Made by a program: the position numbers and the translations under genes
NCBI GenBank assembly: GCA_937896835.1
Contig: CALBOJ010000095.1
Location: forward strand, 1-9,443
DNA: 9,443 bases
Direction: 5' to 3'
Origin: an uncultured Collinsella sp.
GTDB taxonomy: Bacteria; Actinomycetota; Coriobacteriia; Coriobacteriales; Coriobacteriaceae
Notes under the pieces: generated by a model
Told to the model about the DNA's origin: nothing
Seen by the model: the letters and a program-made list of their open reading frames with translations, nothing else
Database searches by the model: none
Shown here: in pieces, positions 1 through 6,689 of the stretch
Position numbering within the stretch: the stretch's first letter is position 1
Layout: every line of letters begins with the position of its first letter

Positions 1-9
1 TCCAGCCAT

Positions 10-49
10 AAAAAAGCCTCCCATTTCTTGTGTCCAAGAAATGGGAGGC
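10..49 (-). terminator. Rho-independent terminator of prs
   Basis: A perfect 15-bp inverted repeat (16-30 with 35-49) encloses a 4-nt loop. Read on the minus strand it is followed at once by a run of six T (positions 15-10). There is no T-run on the other side, so it works for minus-strand transcription, about 70 bp past the prs stop. The 51-120 stretch between them holds only a small 6-bp hairpin (85-102) and no gene. Confidence 0.93.
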
Positions 50-120
50 AGTTCACAAGGGGGAGCGCGGGGGTTTCTTCCGTTCCGGCGGCGATGCGCC
101 GGGTTGCAAGGACGATGCGA

Positions 121-1107
121 CTACAGCGCGAAGTCGCCGCCGACGAGCGTGGAGACGGGCTCCTCGTGGTAAACGGCGGAGATGGCCTGAGCGAACTCCT
201 CGGCGACCGAGATGGTCTTAATCTTGCCGCCGACCTCGACGGGAATGGCATCGGTGACGACGCACTCGACGATGGGGGCGTCGTTCAGACGCTCGATGGC
301 AGGACCGGAGAAGATGCCGTGGGTGGCGCAGACGTAGATGTCGCCGGCGCCCATAGCCTTGAGCTCCTTGACGTTGGCGCACAGGGTGCCAGCGGTGTCG
401 ATCATGTCGTCGTTGATGATGCAGGTCTTGCCCTTGATGTCACCGATGATGCCCATGACCTCGGCGGCGTTGTGGCGCGGACGGCCCTTGTGGGCGATGG
501 CCAGGTCGCAGCCGAGCATGTCGGACAGCTTCTTGGCGGCCTTGGCGCGACCCACGTCGGGGGAGACGACAACCAGGTTGTCGGTGTCGAAGTGCATGTC
601 GTTGTAGTACTGGCCAAACAGCGGCAGTGCGGACAGGTGGTTAACCGGGATATCGAAGAAGCCCTGGATCTGGCCCTGGTGCAGGTCGAGGGTGATAATG
701 CGGTTGACGCCGGCGCGCTCGAGCAGGTTGGCGACGAGGCGGGCGGTGATGGGCTCGCGCGGGCCGGCCTTGCGGTCCTGGCGGGCATAGCCGTAGTGGG
801 TGATAACGGCGGTGATGGAGCGGGCGGATGCGCGCTTGGCAGCGTCGGTGGCGATGAGCAGCTCCATGAGCATGTCGTTGACGTTGCCGCCGGCCACGGA
901 CTGAATCAGGAAGACGTCGGCGCCGCGGACGGTCTCGTCGTAGCGGGCGTAAATCTCACCGTTGGCGAACTGCTTTAGCGTAAGGCCCGAAAGCTCGACC
1001 CCAAGGTACTCAGCGATCTTCTGAGCGAGGGGACGGTTGGAGGAACCGGAATACACGCGGATGGACTTGCGCATATTCTCCGACTTCTCGGGATCATTAA
1101 TCGGCAT
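121..1107 (-). CDS. prs: Ribose-phosphate pyrophosphokinase (PRPP synthetase)
   Basis: Transfers pyrophosphate from ATP to ribose 5-phosphate, giving PRPP for purine, pyrimidine, histidine, tryptophan and NAD synthesis; cytosolic. The 328-residue protein has the usual class I length and landmarks: the segment YARQDRKAGPREPITARL (107-124), the metal-binding DLHQGQIQGFFDIPV (141-155), a catalytic flexible loop with Lys207 and Arg209 (HKGRP), and the PRPP-binding loop NDDMIDTAGT (232-241). The start at 1107 is favoured by AAGGAG six bases upstream. A second in-frame Met at residue 12 (MRKSIRVYSG) matches the N-terminus of many homologues, so the first 11 residues may be an extension. It lies downstream of glmU on the same strand, but a terminator separates them, and its own terminator follows. 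Family assignment is secure. Confidence 0.97.
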   Translation of the reverse strand: MPINDPEKSENMRKSIRVYSGSSNRPLAQKIAEYLGVELSGLTLKQFANGEIYARYDETVRGADVFLIQSVAGGNVNDMLMELLIATDAAKRASARSITAVITHYGYARQDRKAGPREPITARLVANLLERAGVNRIITLDLHQGQIQGFFDIPVNHLSALPLFGQYYNDMHFDTDNLVVVSPDVGRAKAAKKLSDMLGCDLAIAHKGRPRHNAAEVMGIIGDIKGKTCIINDDMIDTAGTLCANVKELKAMGAGDIYVCATHGIFSGPAIERLNDAPIVECVVTDAIPVEVGGKIKTISVAEEFAQAISAVYHEEPVSTLVGGDFAL

Positions 1108-1151
1108 TACCCTTCTCCTTTATATCGAATGCCATATAGATGCCTTGTTGC

Positions 1152-1157
1152 ATTGTA
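1152..1157 (-). promoter_or_regulatory. Candidate -10 box (TACAAT) for prs
   Basis: On the minus strand TACAAT lies about 45 bases before the prs start, downstream of the glmU terminator, where a separate prs promoter would be expected. No good -35 hexamer lies at 16-18 bp spacing, so this is a weak call. The same hexamer in similar GC-rich context (GCxCGGxTACAAT) recurs before folP at 8390. Confidence 0.35.
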
Positions 1158-1247
1158 ACCGTGCGGCGGGGTTAATCGGGTCTTGATAACGTCTTTACCG
1201 TCAACGGACACGAACCGACCACTCATCCTGTCGCGCAGGTCACGATA

Positions 1248-1281
1248 GAAAAAGGAGCCGTCCCCATGGGAACAGCTCCTT
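1248..1281 (-). terminator. Rho-independent terminator after glmU
   Basis: On the minus strand, 18 bp past the glmU stop, an imperfect 12-14 bp stem (outer 7 bp perfect: 1275-1281 with 1252-1258; inner pairs include G-U) has a tiny loop around 1267 and is followed by T-rich sequence. It separates glmU from prs. Confidence 0.8.
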
Positions 1282-1298
1282 AGATGCTTGGTAAAACG

Positions 1299-2711
1299 TT
1301 ATACCTCGTCGTCCTCGTGCAGACGGCGGCGATAATCGGCGGCCCAGCCCTCAATATTTACCTGACGGGCGCGGCCCAGACCGAGTGCGTCGGCCGGGAC
1401 CGGCTCGGTGATGACGGAGCCGGCGGCCACGAGCGCGCCGTCGCCGATCTGAGCGGGTGCGACCATCATGGTGTCGGAACCGATGAAGGCATCCTTGCCG
1501 ATGACGGTCTTGTGCTTGTGCACGCCGTCGTAGTTGCAGGTGATGGAGCCCGCGCCCACGTTGACGCCGGAGCCCATGGTGGTATCGCCGATGTAGGACA
1601 GGTGCGGCACCTTGGAGCCCTCGCCGATCGTGGACTTCTTGATCTCCACGTGCGTGCCGGCCTTGGATCCGTCGAGCATGTGGGTGCCCGGGCGCAGGTA
1701 GGCGCGCGGGCCGCAATCGACGCCGTTCTCGATGACGGCCTCGATGGCGATGGTCTCGTCGATGACGCAGCCGCTGCCGACGGTGGTGTCGGTGAGGCGG
1801 CTGTTGGGACCGAGCTGGCACTCCTCGCCCACGGTGACGTGGCCGATCAGGTGCGTCTGCGGCCACACGACGGTGTCGCGGCCGATGGTGGCGTCGGGGC
1901 CGATCCAGGCCTGCGTGGGGTCGATGAAGGTAACGCCCTCGGCCATCCAGTGCTCGTTGATGCGGTCGCGTGCGATGGCGGTAAGCTGCGCGAGCTGGAT
2001 GCGGCTGTTGACGCCCAGGCCGTCGCGGTAGTCGTCGCAGTGGAAGATGGAGACTGCCTGGCCGTGACCCTTGAGGATTTCGAGCATGTCGGGCAGGTAG
2101 TACTCGGACTGCGCGTTGTCGTTGCTGATCTCGTCAATGTGGGCAGCGAGCTGTGCGCCGTCGAAGGCGTAGCAGCCGGCGTTGCACTCGAGCAGCGTGG
2201 CGGCCTGCTCGGGCGTGCAGTCCTTCTGCTCGATGATGCGCTCGATCTGACCGTCGGCACCCAGCTTGATGCGGCCGTAGCCAAAGGGATCGGGCGGGGT
2301 CATGGTCATGACGGTGCAGGCGAGCTCGCCGGTAGCGACGGTCTGCGCGAACTTGGCGACGGTGTCGGCAGTGATGAGCGGCAGGTCACCGTTGAGCACG
2401 ACGACGGGGCCTTGCGTGATGCCGCAGGCCTCGAGCGCGACCTTTACGGCGTGGCCGGTGCCCAGGCGCTCGGTCTGCTCGACGCACTCGACTTTGGTGG
2501 CGCTGTTGGCGTAGGCGCCGTCGATGAGGGCGCGCATCTCGTCGGCGTGGCTGCCGATGACGACCACGACGCGGCTGCAGCCGGCCTTGATGGTGGCGTC
2601 GACGATCCACTGGACCATGGGCTTACCCAGGATCTTGTGCGAAACCTTGCAGTGGTTCGACTTCATGCGGGTGCCCTCGCCGGCAGCGAGGATAATTGCG
2701 GTTGCGTCCAT
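1299..2711 (-). CDS. glmU: Bifunctional UDP-N-acetylglucosamine pyrophosphorylase / glucosamine-1-phosphate N-acetyltransferase
   Basis: Performs the last two steps to UDP-GlcNAc: acetylation of glucosamine-1-phosphate with acetyl-CoA, then uridylyl transfer from UTP. The product supplies peptidoglycan and other envelope glycans; cytosolic trimer in the family. The 470-residue protein has an N-terminal nucleotidyltransferase domain with LAAGEGTRMKS (8-18) and VVLNGDLPLI. The C-terminal left-handed beta-helix carries hexapeptide repeats, the RPGT loop near residue 340, Lys358 and His370 (matching the E. coli catalytic-base region GHLTYLGD), and CNYDG at 392-396. I chose the ATG at 2711 because GGAG sits 5 bases upstream and the protein begins directly with the nucleotide-binding motif. 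The frame is open further upstream to 2951, but that extension has no family similarity and overlaps the divergent promoter. I could not fix a convincing glmU promoter. Confidence 0.96.
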   Translation of the reverse strand: MDATAIILAAGEGTRMKSNHCKVSHKILGKPMVQWIVDATIKAGCSRVVVVIGSHADEMRALIDGAYANSATKVECVEQTERLGTGHAVKVALEACGITQGPVVVLNGDLPLITADTVAKFAQTVATGELACTVMTMTPPDPFGYGRIKLGADGQIERIIEQKDCTPEQAATLLECNAGCYAFDGAQLAAHIDEISNDNAQSEYYLPDMLEILKGHGQAVSIFHCDDYRDGLGVNSRIQLAQLTAIARDRINEHWMAEGVTFIDPTQAWIGPDATIGRDTVVWPQTHLIGHVTVGEECQLGPNSRLTDTTVGSGCVIDETIAIEAVIENGVDCGPRAYLRPGTHMLDGSKAGTHVEIKKSTIGEGSKVPHLSYIGDTTMGSGVNVGAGSITCNYDGVHKHKTVIGKDAFIGSDTMMVAPAQIGDGALVAAGSVITEPVPADALGLGRARQVNIEGWAADYRRRLHEDDEV

Positions 2712-2743
2712 GTGATCTCCTGTTACGTTATAGAGACGTGTGT

Positions 2744-2771
2744 TTGGAAACGATACACGGCGCAATATGAT
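2744..2771 (+). promoter_or_regulatory. Sigma70-type promoter of the ECF transporter operon
   Basis: TTGGAA (2744-2749), a 16-bp spacer, then TATGAT (2766-2771) give a good match to the vegetative consensus, with a predicted start near 2778. The leader to the first gene would be about 130-140 nt of very GC-rich sequence. ECF operons are often riboswitch-controlled, but I recognise no known riboswitch core here. The site lies just upstream of glmU, so the two units are divergent with closely spaced promoters. Confidence 0.6.
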
Positions 2772-2914
2772 ACCGCAGGCATATGACGAGCGCGTAACGT
2801 TTGGGCCGCGGCGGCTGGGTTTGTGGTTCCGGCGCGGCGGTTGCGCTGCTTGTGCGGTGTTTGCGGCGCTGCGGCATTGGTATTTGGGTGAGAGGGCGGG
2901 TGCCCGTGGACAAT

Positions 2915-3793
2915 ATGCGAGAGAGGTCGGCCATCGAGCCCGTCGCGGCATTCTCGATGTCGCACCCGGCGGTGCCTGCGCTCTACATGGCGCTAACGCT
3001 GGGACTCACCATGTTCTCGATGCAACCGGTGCTGATCGCGCTGTCGCTCGCAGGCGGGCTGGCATACGGCTTTGCGACCCGCGGGGCTGCTCGCACACTG
3101 AACGCGCTTCGCTGGCAGCTGCCGGTGATTTTGATCATTGCGCTGGTCAACCCGCTGTTTAGCGCCTCGGGCTCGACGGAGTTGTTCCGCATCGGCATGC
3201 GCGCAGTGTATTTGGAGAGCATGGTATACGGCCTGTGTATGGGCGGGCTGTTTGTGGCGAGCGTGCTGTGGTTTGAGGCTGCGGCGTCGATGCTCGAATA
3301 CGACAAGGTGCTCGCGTTGCTGGGCAACGCCGCGCCGGTGCTCGCGCTCATGATCTCGATGTGCATGCGGCTTATCCCGCAGTTTTTGCGCCGCGGTCGT
3401 ATGGTACTGGCGGTGCAGGATGCGATTGATGTACCGGGGCGCGCACCGGCTGACCCCGTGCGTTCGCGCCTGCGGGCATCGAGCGTGCTGATGGGCTGGG
3501 GCATGGAAGATTCGCTTGAGCGCGCGGATGCCATACGTTCGCGCGGGTGGGGTGCTGCGTCGCGCCGTACGACGTATGCGCGGTATCGGCTGGGGCGCGG
3601 CGACGCTGCCGCGCTGGTTGGACTTGCGATGTTTGGCGTGGCCACGGCGGCGGTGGCGTGGACCGCGACGGCGCAGTATTCGTTTTACCCGCAGCTTTCG
3701 GCGCCGGCGCCGTGGCTGGGCTATGTTGTATACGCGGCCTGGATGGCGCTGCCCTGCGTGCTGCACGCGATCGATGAGAAGAGGTTCGGCTGA
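2915..3793 (+). CDS. ecfT: ECF transporter T component (EcfT/CbiQ family transmembrane protein)
   Basis: Membrane coupling subunit of an energy-coupling-factor importer; it transmits ATPase movement to the S component. The 292-residue protein has hydrophobic segments in its first 150 residues, starting with SHPAVPALYMALTLGLTMFS, which matches the N-terminal helix of EcfT proteins. A cytoplasmic helical region follows (MRLIPQFLRRGRMVLAVQDA), and then EDSLERADAIRSRGWG, the Arg-Gly coupling motif that docks into the ATPase grooves. Two more hydrophobic helices end the chain. The start is uncertain: ATG 2915 is used, but GTG 2906 (in frame, with GAGAGGG about 9 bases upstream) or GTG 2888 could serve; in-frame codons back to 2801 are unlikely. 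The stop overlaps the next start by one base (TGATG), indicating translational coupling. First gene of the T-A-S operon. Confidence 0.88.
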   Translation: MRERSAIEPVAAFSMSHPAVPALYMALTLGLTMFSMQPVLIALSLAGGLAYGFATRGAARTLNALRWQLPVILIIALVNPLFSASGSTELFRIGMRAVYLESMVYGLCMGGLFVASVLWFEAAASMLEYDKVLALLGNAAPVLALMISMCMRLIPQFLRRGRMVLAVQDAIDVPGRAPADPVRSRLRASSVLMGWGMEDSLERADAIRSRGWGAASRRTTYARYRLGRGDAAALVGLAMFGVATAAVAWTATAQYSFYPQLSAPAPWLGYVVYAAWMALPCVLHAIDEKRFG

Positions 3794-5436
3794 TGGCTCG
3801 GTTGGATAGGGACCCGGTGTCGGGCGCGGCGTGCGGCTTGGATGCGCCGGCGATTGAGGTGCGGAGTCTGAGCTTTGCCTACCCCGATGCTGATGCTGCG
3901 GTGCTTGAGGGGCTCGACTGGTCTGTTCCCCAAGGTGCGTTTGCACTGCTGGTAGGTGGTACTGGGTCGGGTAAGTCGACGCTGCTCTCGCTGCTTAAGC
4001 CCGAGATTGCGCCGACGGGTGAGTGTACCGGCGACCTGCGCGTGCTGGGCGAGGGCGTTGCCGACATGGATGTGCGCGCGTCTGCGGAGCGCGTGGGCTA
4101 TGTGTTCCAGGATCCCGAGAACCAGATTGTGTGCGAGACCGTGTGGCACGAGATGGCCTTTGGCCTGGAAAATTTGGGTATGTCGCGCGACGAGATGCGC
4201 CGCCGCGTAGCCGAGACCAGCTATTTCTTTGGGTTGGAGGATTGGCTCCACCGCGATACCGATACGCTTTCGGGCGGACGCAAGCAGCTGCTGTCGCTGG
4301 CGGCCGTGCTGGCGTTGCGCCCGCGTGTGCTGCTGCTCGACGAGCCCACATCCCAGTTGGATCCTGTTGCCGAGAAGAATTTTCTGCACGCGCTGTTTCG
4401 CGTGAACCGTGAGTTGGGCTGCACGGTTGTTGTGGCTACGCATCAACCGCGCCCAATGCTCGAGTATGCGACGTGTGCGTACCGGATTGAGGACGGTCGC
4501 GTGCGCGAGGTGGCGGATATGGCTTCTTTGGGACGCCGAGAATCGCTGTTTTCCGACGACATGTTGGGGTGGGGTGCCGTCCGATGTGCAAAAAACGGAG
4601 TATTCAGCAGGCGTGAGGACAATTTGGGCTCTCTGGAGCCGCCCTGGGACGTATCGAGCGCGAAAAAAAGCTCGGAATTGGACAAATCATCCGAATTTGT
4701 GGCGCAAACGTCGCTCGAGAACGGCTCGGAAGCCTTCTCGCGCACGGATGGAGGCAGAATACTCCAAAAAATGCACGCTGGGTCGGCTACCACCCTGTCG
4801 GAAGGCTGGTTTCGCTACGATCGCGCGTGCGGTTGGGTGCTGCGCGGGCTCGATGCGTCGTTTTCGGCTGGCGCGGTGCATGCAGTCGTGGGCGGAAACG
4901 GCTGCGGCAAGTCGACGATGCTTTCGGTGCTGGCCAAGACTGCCAAGCTGCAGCGTGGTCGTATGGTGCGCGGGGCGGCCTCGGCTGCGCTGCTGCCGCA
5001 GAACCCCAAGGCCCTGCTGGTTGCCGAGACGGTGCGCGACGAGCTGATGGAATGGGCCTCGACCTGCGGATATGACGAGAACTTGGCGCGGGAGCGTGCG
5101 GCGCAACTGGGATTGGACGGCCTGGAGACGCGCCACCCATACGATCTTTCGGGCGGACAGCGCCAGCTGCTTGCGTTGGCAAAGCTGCTGCTGATCGGCC
5201 CCGAGCTGCTGTTGCTTGATGAGCCCACCAAGGGCCTTGACCTGGCAAGTCGCTGCATTATCGCCCGCGCCCTGCGTGACCATGCGAAGGCTGGCGGCAC
5301 CGTCATTATGGCCACGCACGATCTGGATTTTGCCGAGCAGGTTGCCGATGACATTGCCATGATGTTTGGCGGCGAGATCGCCTGCATGGAGCCGCCGACC
5401 GACTTCTTTGCCGACAACGTGTTTTATAGGGCGTGA
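3793..5436 (+). CDS. ECF transporter ATPase, two ABC domains fused in one chain
   Basis: Energises the ECF importer; it takes the place of the separate EcfA1 and EcfA2 subunits. The 547-residue protein has two complete ABC domains. Domain 1: Walker A GGTGSGKST (55-63), Q-loop VFQDPENQ (104-111), signature LSGGRKQ (159-165), Walker B LLLDEPTSQLD (180-190), H-loop His217. Domain 2: Walker A GGNGCGKST (367-375), Q-loop LLPQNPK (400-406), signature LSGGQRQ (452-458), Walker B LLLLDEPTKGLD (472-483), H-loop His509. No catalytic motif is missing. AGAGG lies 8 bases before the ATG, which overlaps the ecfT stop. The linker (about residues 250-335) is polar and odd: residues 265-328 are encoded by a DNA segment with terminal inverted repeats and unusual codons (AGG, AGA, ATA, GGA), described separately. 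The organisation resembles other fused ECF ATPases such as the YkoD type; substrate is set by the S component. Confidence 0.93.
   Translation: MARLDRDPVSGAACGLDAPAIEVRSLSFAYPDADAAVLEGLDWSVPQGAFALLVGGTGSGKSTLLSLLKPEIAPTGECTGDLRVLGEGVADMDVRASAERVGYVFQDPENQIVCETVWHEMAFGLENLGMSRDEMRRRVAETSYFFGLEDWLHRDTDTLSGGRKQLLSLAAVLALRPRVLLLDEPTSQLDPVAEKNFLHALFRVNRELGCTVVVATHQPRPMLEYATCAYRIEDGRVREVADMASLGRRESLFSDDMLGWGAVRCAKNGVFSRREDNLGSLEPPWDVSSAKKSSELDKSSEFVAQTSLENGSEAFSRTDGGRILQKMHAGSATTLSEGWFRYDRACGWVLRGLDASFSAGAVHAVVGGNGCGKSTMLSVLAKTAKLQRGRMVRGAASAALLPQNPKALLVAETVRDELMEWASTCGYDENLARERAAQLGLDGLETRHPYDLSGGQRQLLALAKLLLIGPELLLLDEPTKGLDLASRCIIARALRDHAKAGGTVIMATHDLDFAEQVADDIAMMFGGEIACMEPPTDFFADNVFYRA
4586..4776. 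repeat. Repeat-like segment with terminal inverted repeats inside the ECF ATPase linker
   Basis: The ends, 4586-4605 and 4757-4776, form an interrupted 20-nt inverted repeat: GTGCA plus GGAGTATTC on the left pair with GAATACTCC plus TGCAC on the right. Six-base A-rich stretches lie opposite each other and do not pair. The enclosed 151 bp is visibly more A-rich than the flanking gene and contains a smaller hairpin (GGCTC/GAGCC near 4627-4639). It is read in frame without stops as residues 265-328, between the two ATPase domains. This structure is typical of a small non-autonomous palindromic repeat (MITE or REP-like). Its copy number elsewhere cannot be seen from this window. Confidence 0.6.
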
Positions 5437-5440
5437 TGGG

Positions 5441-6154
5441 ATGGCGGATTATCGCATCGTGCGCCTACTCGCAAAACTGGAGATACCACTGCTGCTGGCG
5501 GTGCCAGCCGTGATGGCTGCGGCGCTGCTGGCGGGCGTTGAGCAGGCGGCGCTCGCCATGCTTGTCGTGGTGGCGCTGGTGCTTGCGCTGTTCTTTGCAG
5601 GCTACGAGGCGTCGCGACCGGGCCTGCGCCAGATTATGCCAACGCTGGTTCTGGCGGCGTTGGCCGCGGCGGGGCGCATCTTGTTTGGCCCCATTCCCGA
5701 CTTTAAACCCGTGAGTGCCATCGCCATTATCGCGGGGGCGACGCTTGGCCGCCGCAATGGTTTTATGGTTGGCGCGCTGGCGGCGCTGACCAGCAATTTC
5801 TTTTTTGGACAGGGCATGTGGACGCCGTGGCAGATGTATGCTTGGGGGCTCGTGGGATACGTTGGCGGTGCGCTGGCACATGCCGGCGCGTTCGACCGTG
5901 CGGATGGAACCGTGCGCATGCCGGCGCTGATGGCGTACGGCTTTGCCTCGGGCTTGCTCTACGGCGTTGTGATCAACGCGTATGACATCATCGGTTTTGT
6001 TCAACCGCTCACGTGGGCGGGTGCCATGGCGCGTCTTGCCACCGCCGTACCGTTCGATATCACGCACGGCCTTGCGACCTGCGTGTTTTTGGCCGCCTTG
6101 TACAAGCCTTGGTGCCGTCGCATTAACCGTGTCGTCGTGAAGTACGGACTGTAG
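5441..6154 (+). CDS. ECF transporter S component (substrate-binding membrane subunit), substrate unknown
   Basis: Binds the substrate and completes the ECF importer with the two preceding gene products. The 237-residue protein is largely hydrophobic, with about six predicted helices: near 15-32, 34-53, 64-83, 91-115, 132-147 and 162-185, plus a hydrophobic stretch at 208-220. The segment PDFKPVSAIAIIAGATLGRR (86-105), followed by GFMVGALAALTSNFFFGQG (107-125) and MWTPWQM (126-132), is a strongly conserved signature of a subgroup of ECF S components in Gram-positive bacteria. I recall some relatives predicted as vitamin transporters (for example cobalamin, CbrT-like), but I cannot assign a substrate. 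ATG 5441 lies 5 bases after the ATPase stop; only a weak AGGG lies upstream, so translation is probably coupled. No vitamin-pathway gene is adjacent to hint at the substrate. Confidence 0.85.
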   Translation: MADYRIVRLLAKLEIPLLLAVPAVMAAALLAGVEQAALAMLVVVALVLALFFAGYEASRPGLRQIMPTLVLAALAAAGRILFGPIPDFKPVSAIAIIAGATLGRRNGFMVGALAALTSNFFFGQGMWTPWQMYAWGLVGYVGGALAHAGAFDRADGTVRMPALMAYGFASGLLYGVVINAYDIIGFVQPLTWAGAMARLATAVPFDITHGLATCVFLAALYKPWCRRINRVVVKYGL

Positions 6155-6193
6155 GGCTGGTTGCGCCGGGGCGGGAATCAATACTGCCGAAGT

Positions 6194-6361
6194 GCCATTT
6201 TAAAACTATGTCGGTTTACGGGGCCAGATTGGCACAAGCAGACCATGCCGGCTATTTTTGAAATAGAGCAAGCCGTTTACCTGCGGTTTTATTATTTCGG
6301 AATTGCGTATGGTTAGGGGTTCGCGATTCAGCCCCGTAAACCGGCAAAGTTTTGGAATGGC
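6194..6361 (+). repeat. Palindromic element, copy 1
   Basis: Arms 6194-6224 and 6331-6361 are inverted repeats matching at 27 of 31 positions (the inner 13 bp, 6212-6224 with 6331-6343, are perfect). The 106-nt interior has a small perfect hairpin (6252-6266) and a core, TACCTGCGGTTTT at 6278-6290, shared with copy 2. GACCATG (6241) lies 37 bases before the core in both copies, and GGTTA/GGTTG lies 33 bases after it in both, so the two are diverged relatives. The terminator-like hairpin seen in copy 2 is degraded here. Confidence 0.75.
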
Positions 6362-6402
6362 CGGCTGATATGACGGGCATCGTGGCCCTCAGAGAGCCAA
6401 AT

Positions 6403-6447
6403 TGATCCATTTTCTTCCGTCCCCAGATGTCCCCAGGGAATCAGTTG
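6403..6447 (+). repeat. Direct repeat A (CCGTCCCC type)
   Basis: TGATCCATTTTCTTCCGTCC begins a 45-bp segment that ends in TCAGTTG. It matches the segment at 6652-6686 in the same orientation, apart from four or five substitutions and an 11-base extra stretch (ATGTCCCCAGG) here. The two copies flank palindromic element 2. Confidence 0.6.
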
Positions 6448-6451
6448 ACGG

Positions 6452-6621
6452 CGCTTGCCACGAAACTGGCCCATCTACTACGTTTAGCTTGATACTCCCG
6501 ACCATGACCGCGTTTTATGAAAAACCGCAGGCTTTCTACCTGCGGTTTTCTTTTTGCGTTGTTCGCTGTGGTTGAGGGCAGTGGCTTAAACGTAGTAGAT
6601 GGGCCAGTTTCGTGGCAAGCG
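6452..6621 (+). repeat. Palindromic element, copy 2
   Basis: A perfect 35-bp inverted repeat (6452-6486 with 6587-6621) flanks a 100-nt interior containing a terminator hairpin. Spacing of internal landmarks equals that of copy 1: GACCATG at 6500, core TACCTGCGGTTTT at 6537-6549, GGTTG at 6570. Aligned without gaps, the 50 bases from GACCATG to the end of the core match copy 1 at about 38 positions. The arm sequence is largely different from that of copy 1. Confidence 0.85.
6521..6555. terminator. Bidirectional Rho-independent terminator
   Basis: An 11-bp perfect stem (6521-6531 with 6539-6549) with a 7-nt loop is followed on the plus strand by a T-rich tract (6546-6555). On the minus strand it is followed by a T-run matching the A-run at 6520-6524. 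It is placed to stop both the ECF operon (plus) and the AP endonuclease transcript (minus), and it is the centre of palindromic element 2. Confidence 0.85.
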
Positions 6622-6651
6622 AGCTGCGTGGATGATCTCGCGAAGTGAAAA

Positions 6652-6686
6652 TGATTCCTTTTCCTCCGTCCCCAGGAGATCAGTTG
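6652..6686 (+). repeat. Direct repeat B (CCGTCCCC type)
   Basis: TGATTCCTTTTCCTCCGTCC leads into CCCAGGAGATCAGTTG. It is the second, shorter copy of the repeat at 6403-6447 and ends 3 bp from the stop codon of the AP endonuclease gene. Confidence 0.6.
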
Positions 6687-6689
6687 GGG

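Larger units (their letters stand above)
6155..6689. other. 535-bp repeat-rich intergenic region between convergent genes
   Basis: There is no convincing coding sequence here. In order it holds: a 39-bp spacer; palindromic element 1 (6194-6361); a 90-bp spacer containing direct repeat A; palindromic element 2 (6452-6621) with a bidirectional terminator at its centre; and a 68-bp spacer containing direct repeat B that abuts the end of the AP endonuclease gene. It is richer in A and T than the surrounding genes. Confidence 0.8.

Noticed and set aside
85..102. Small 6-bp hairpin between prs and its terminator
   Set aside because: Short, no T-run on either side, and likely by chance in GC-rich sequence.
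28..978. Long plus-strand open frame opposite prs
   Set aside because: It is antisense to a clear prs gene. Its Gly/Ala/Val/Asp-rich product is what high-GC codons give when read in reverse; no motif or ribosome-binding site.
1284..2786. 500-codon plus-strand open frame opposite glmU
   Set aside because: Exactly shadows glmU, has low-complexity Gly/Asp/Val composition and no family features; a codon-bias artefact.
2712..2951. N-terminal extension of glmU up to 2951
   Set aside because: The extension has no GlmU similarity, overlaps the divergent promoter, and a good ribosome-binding site supports the start at 2711.
4586..4776. Frameshift or assembly error in the ECF ATPase linker
   Set aside because: The frame stays open through the segment and both flanking ABC domains are complete and in the same frame.
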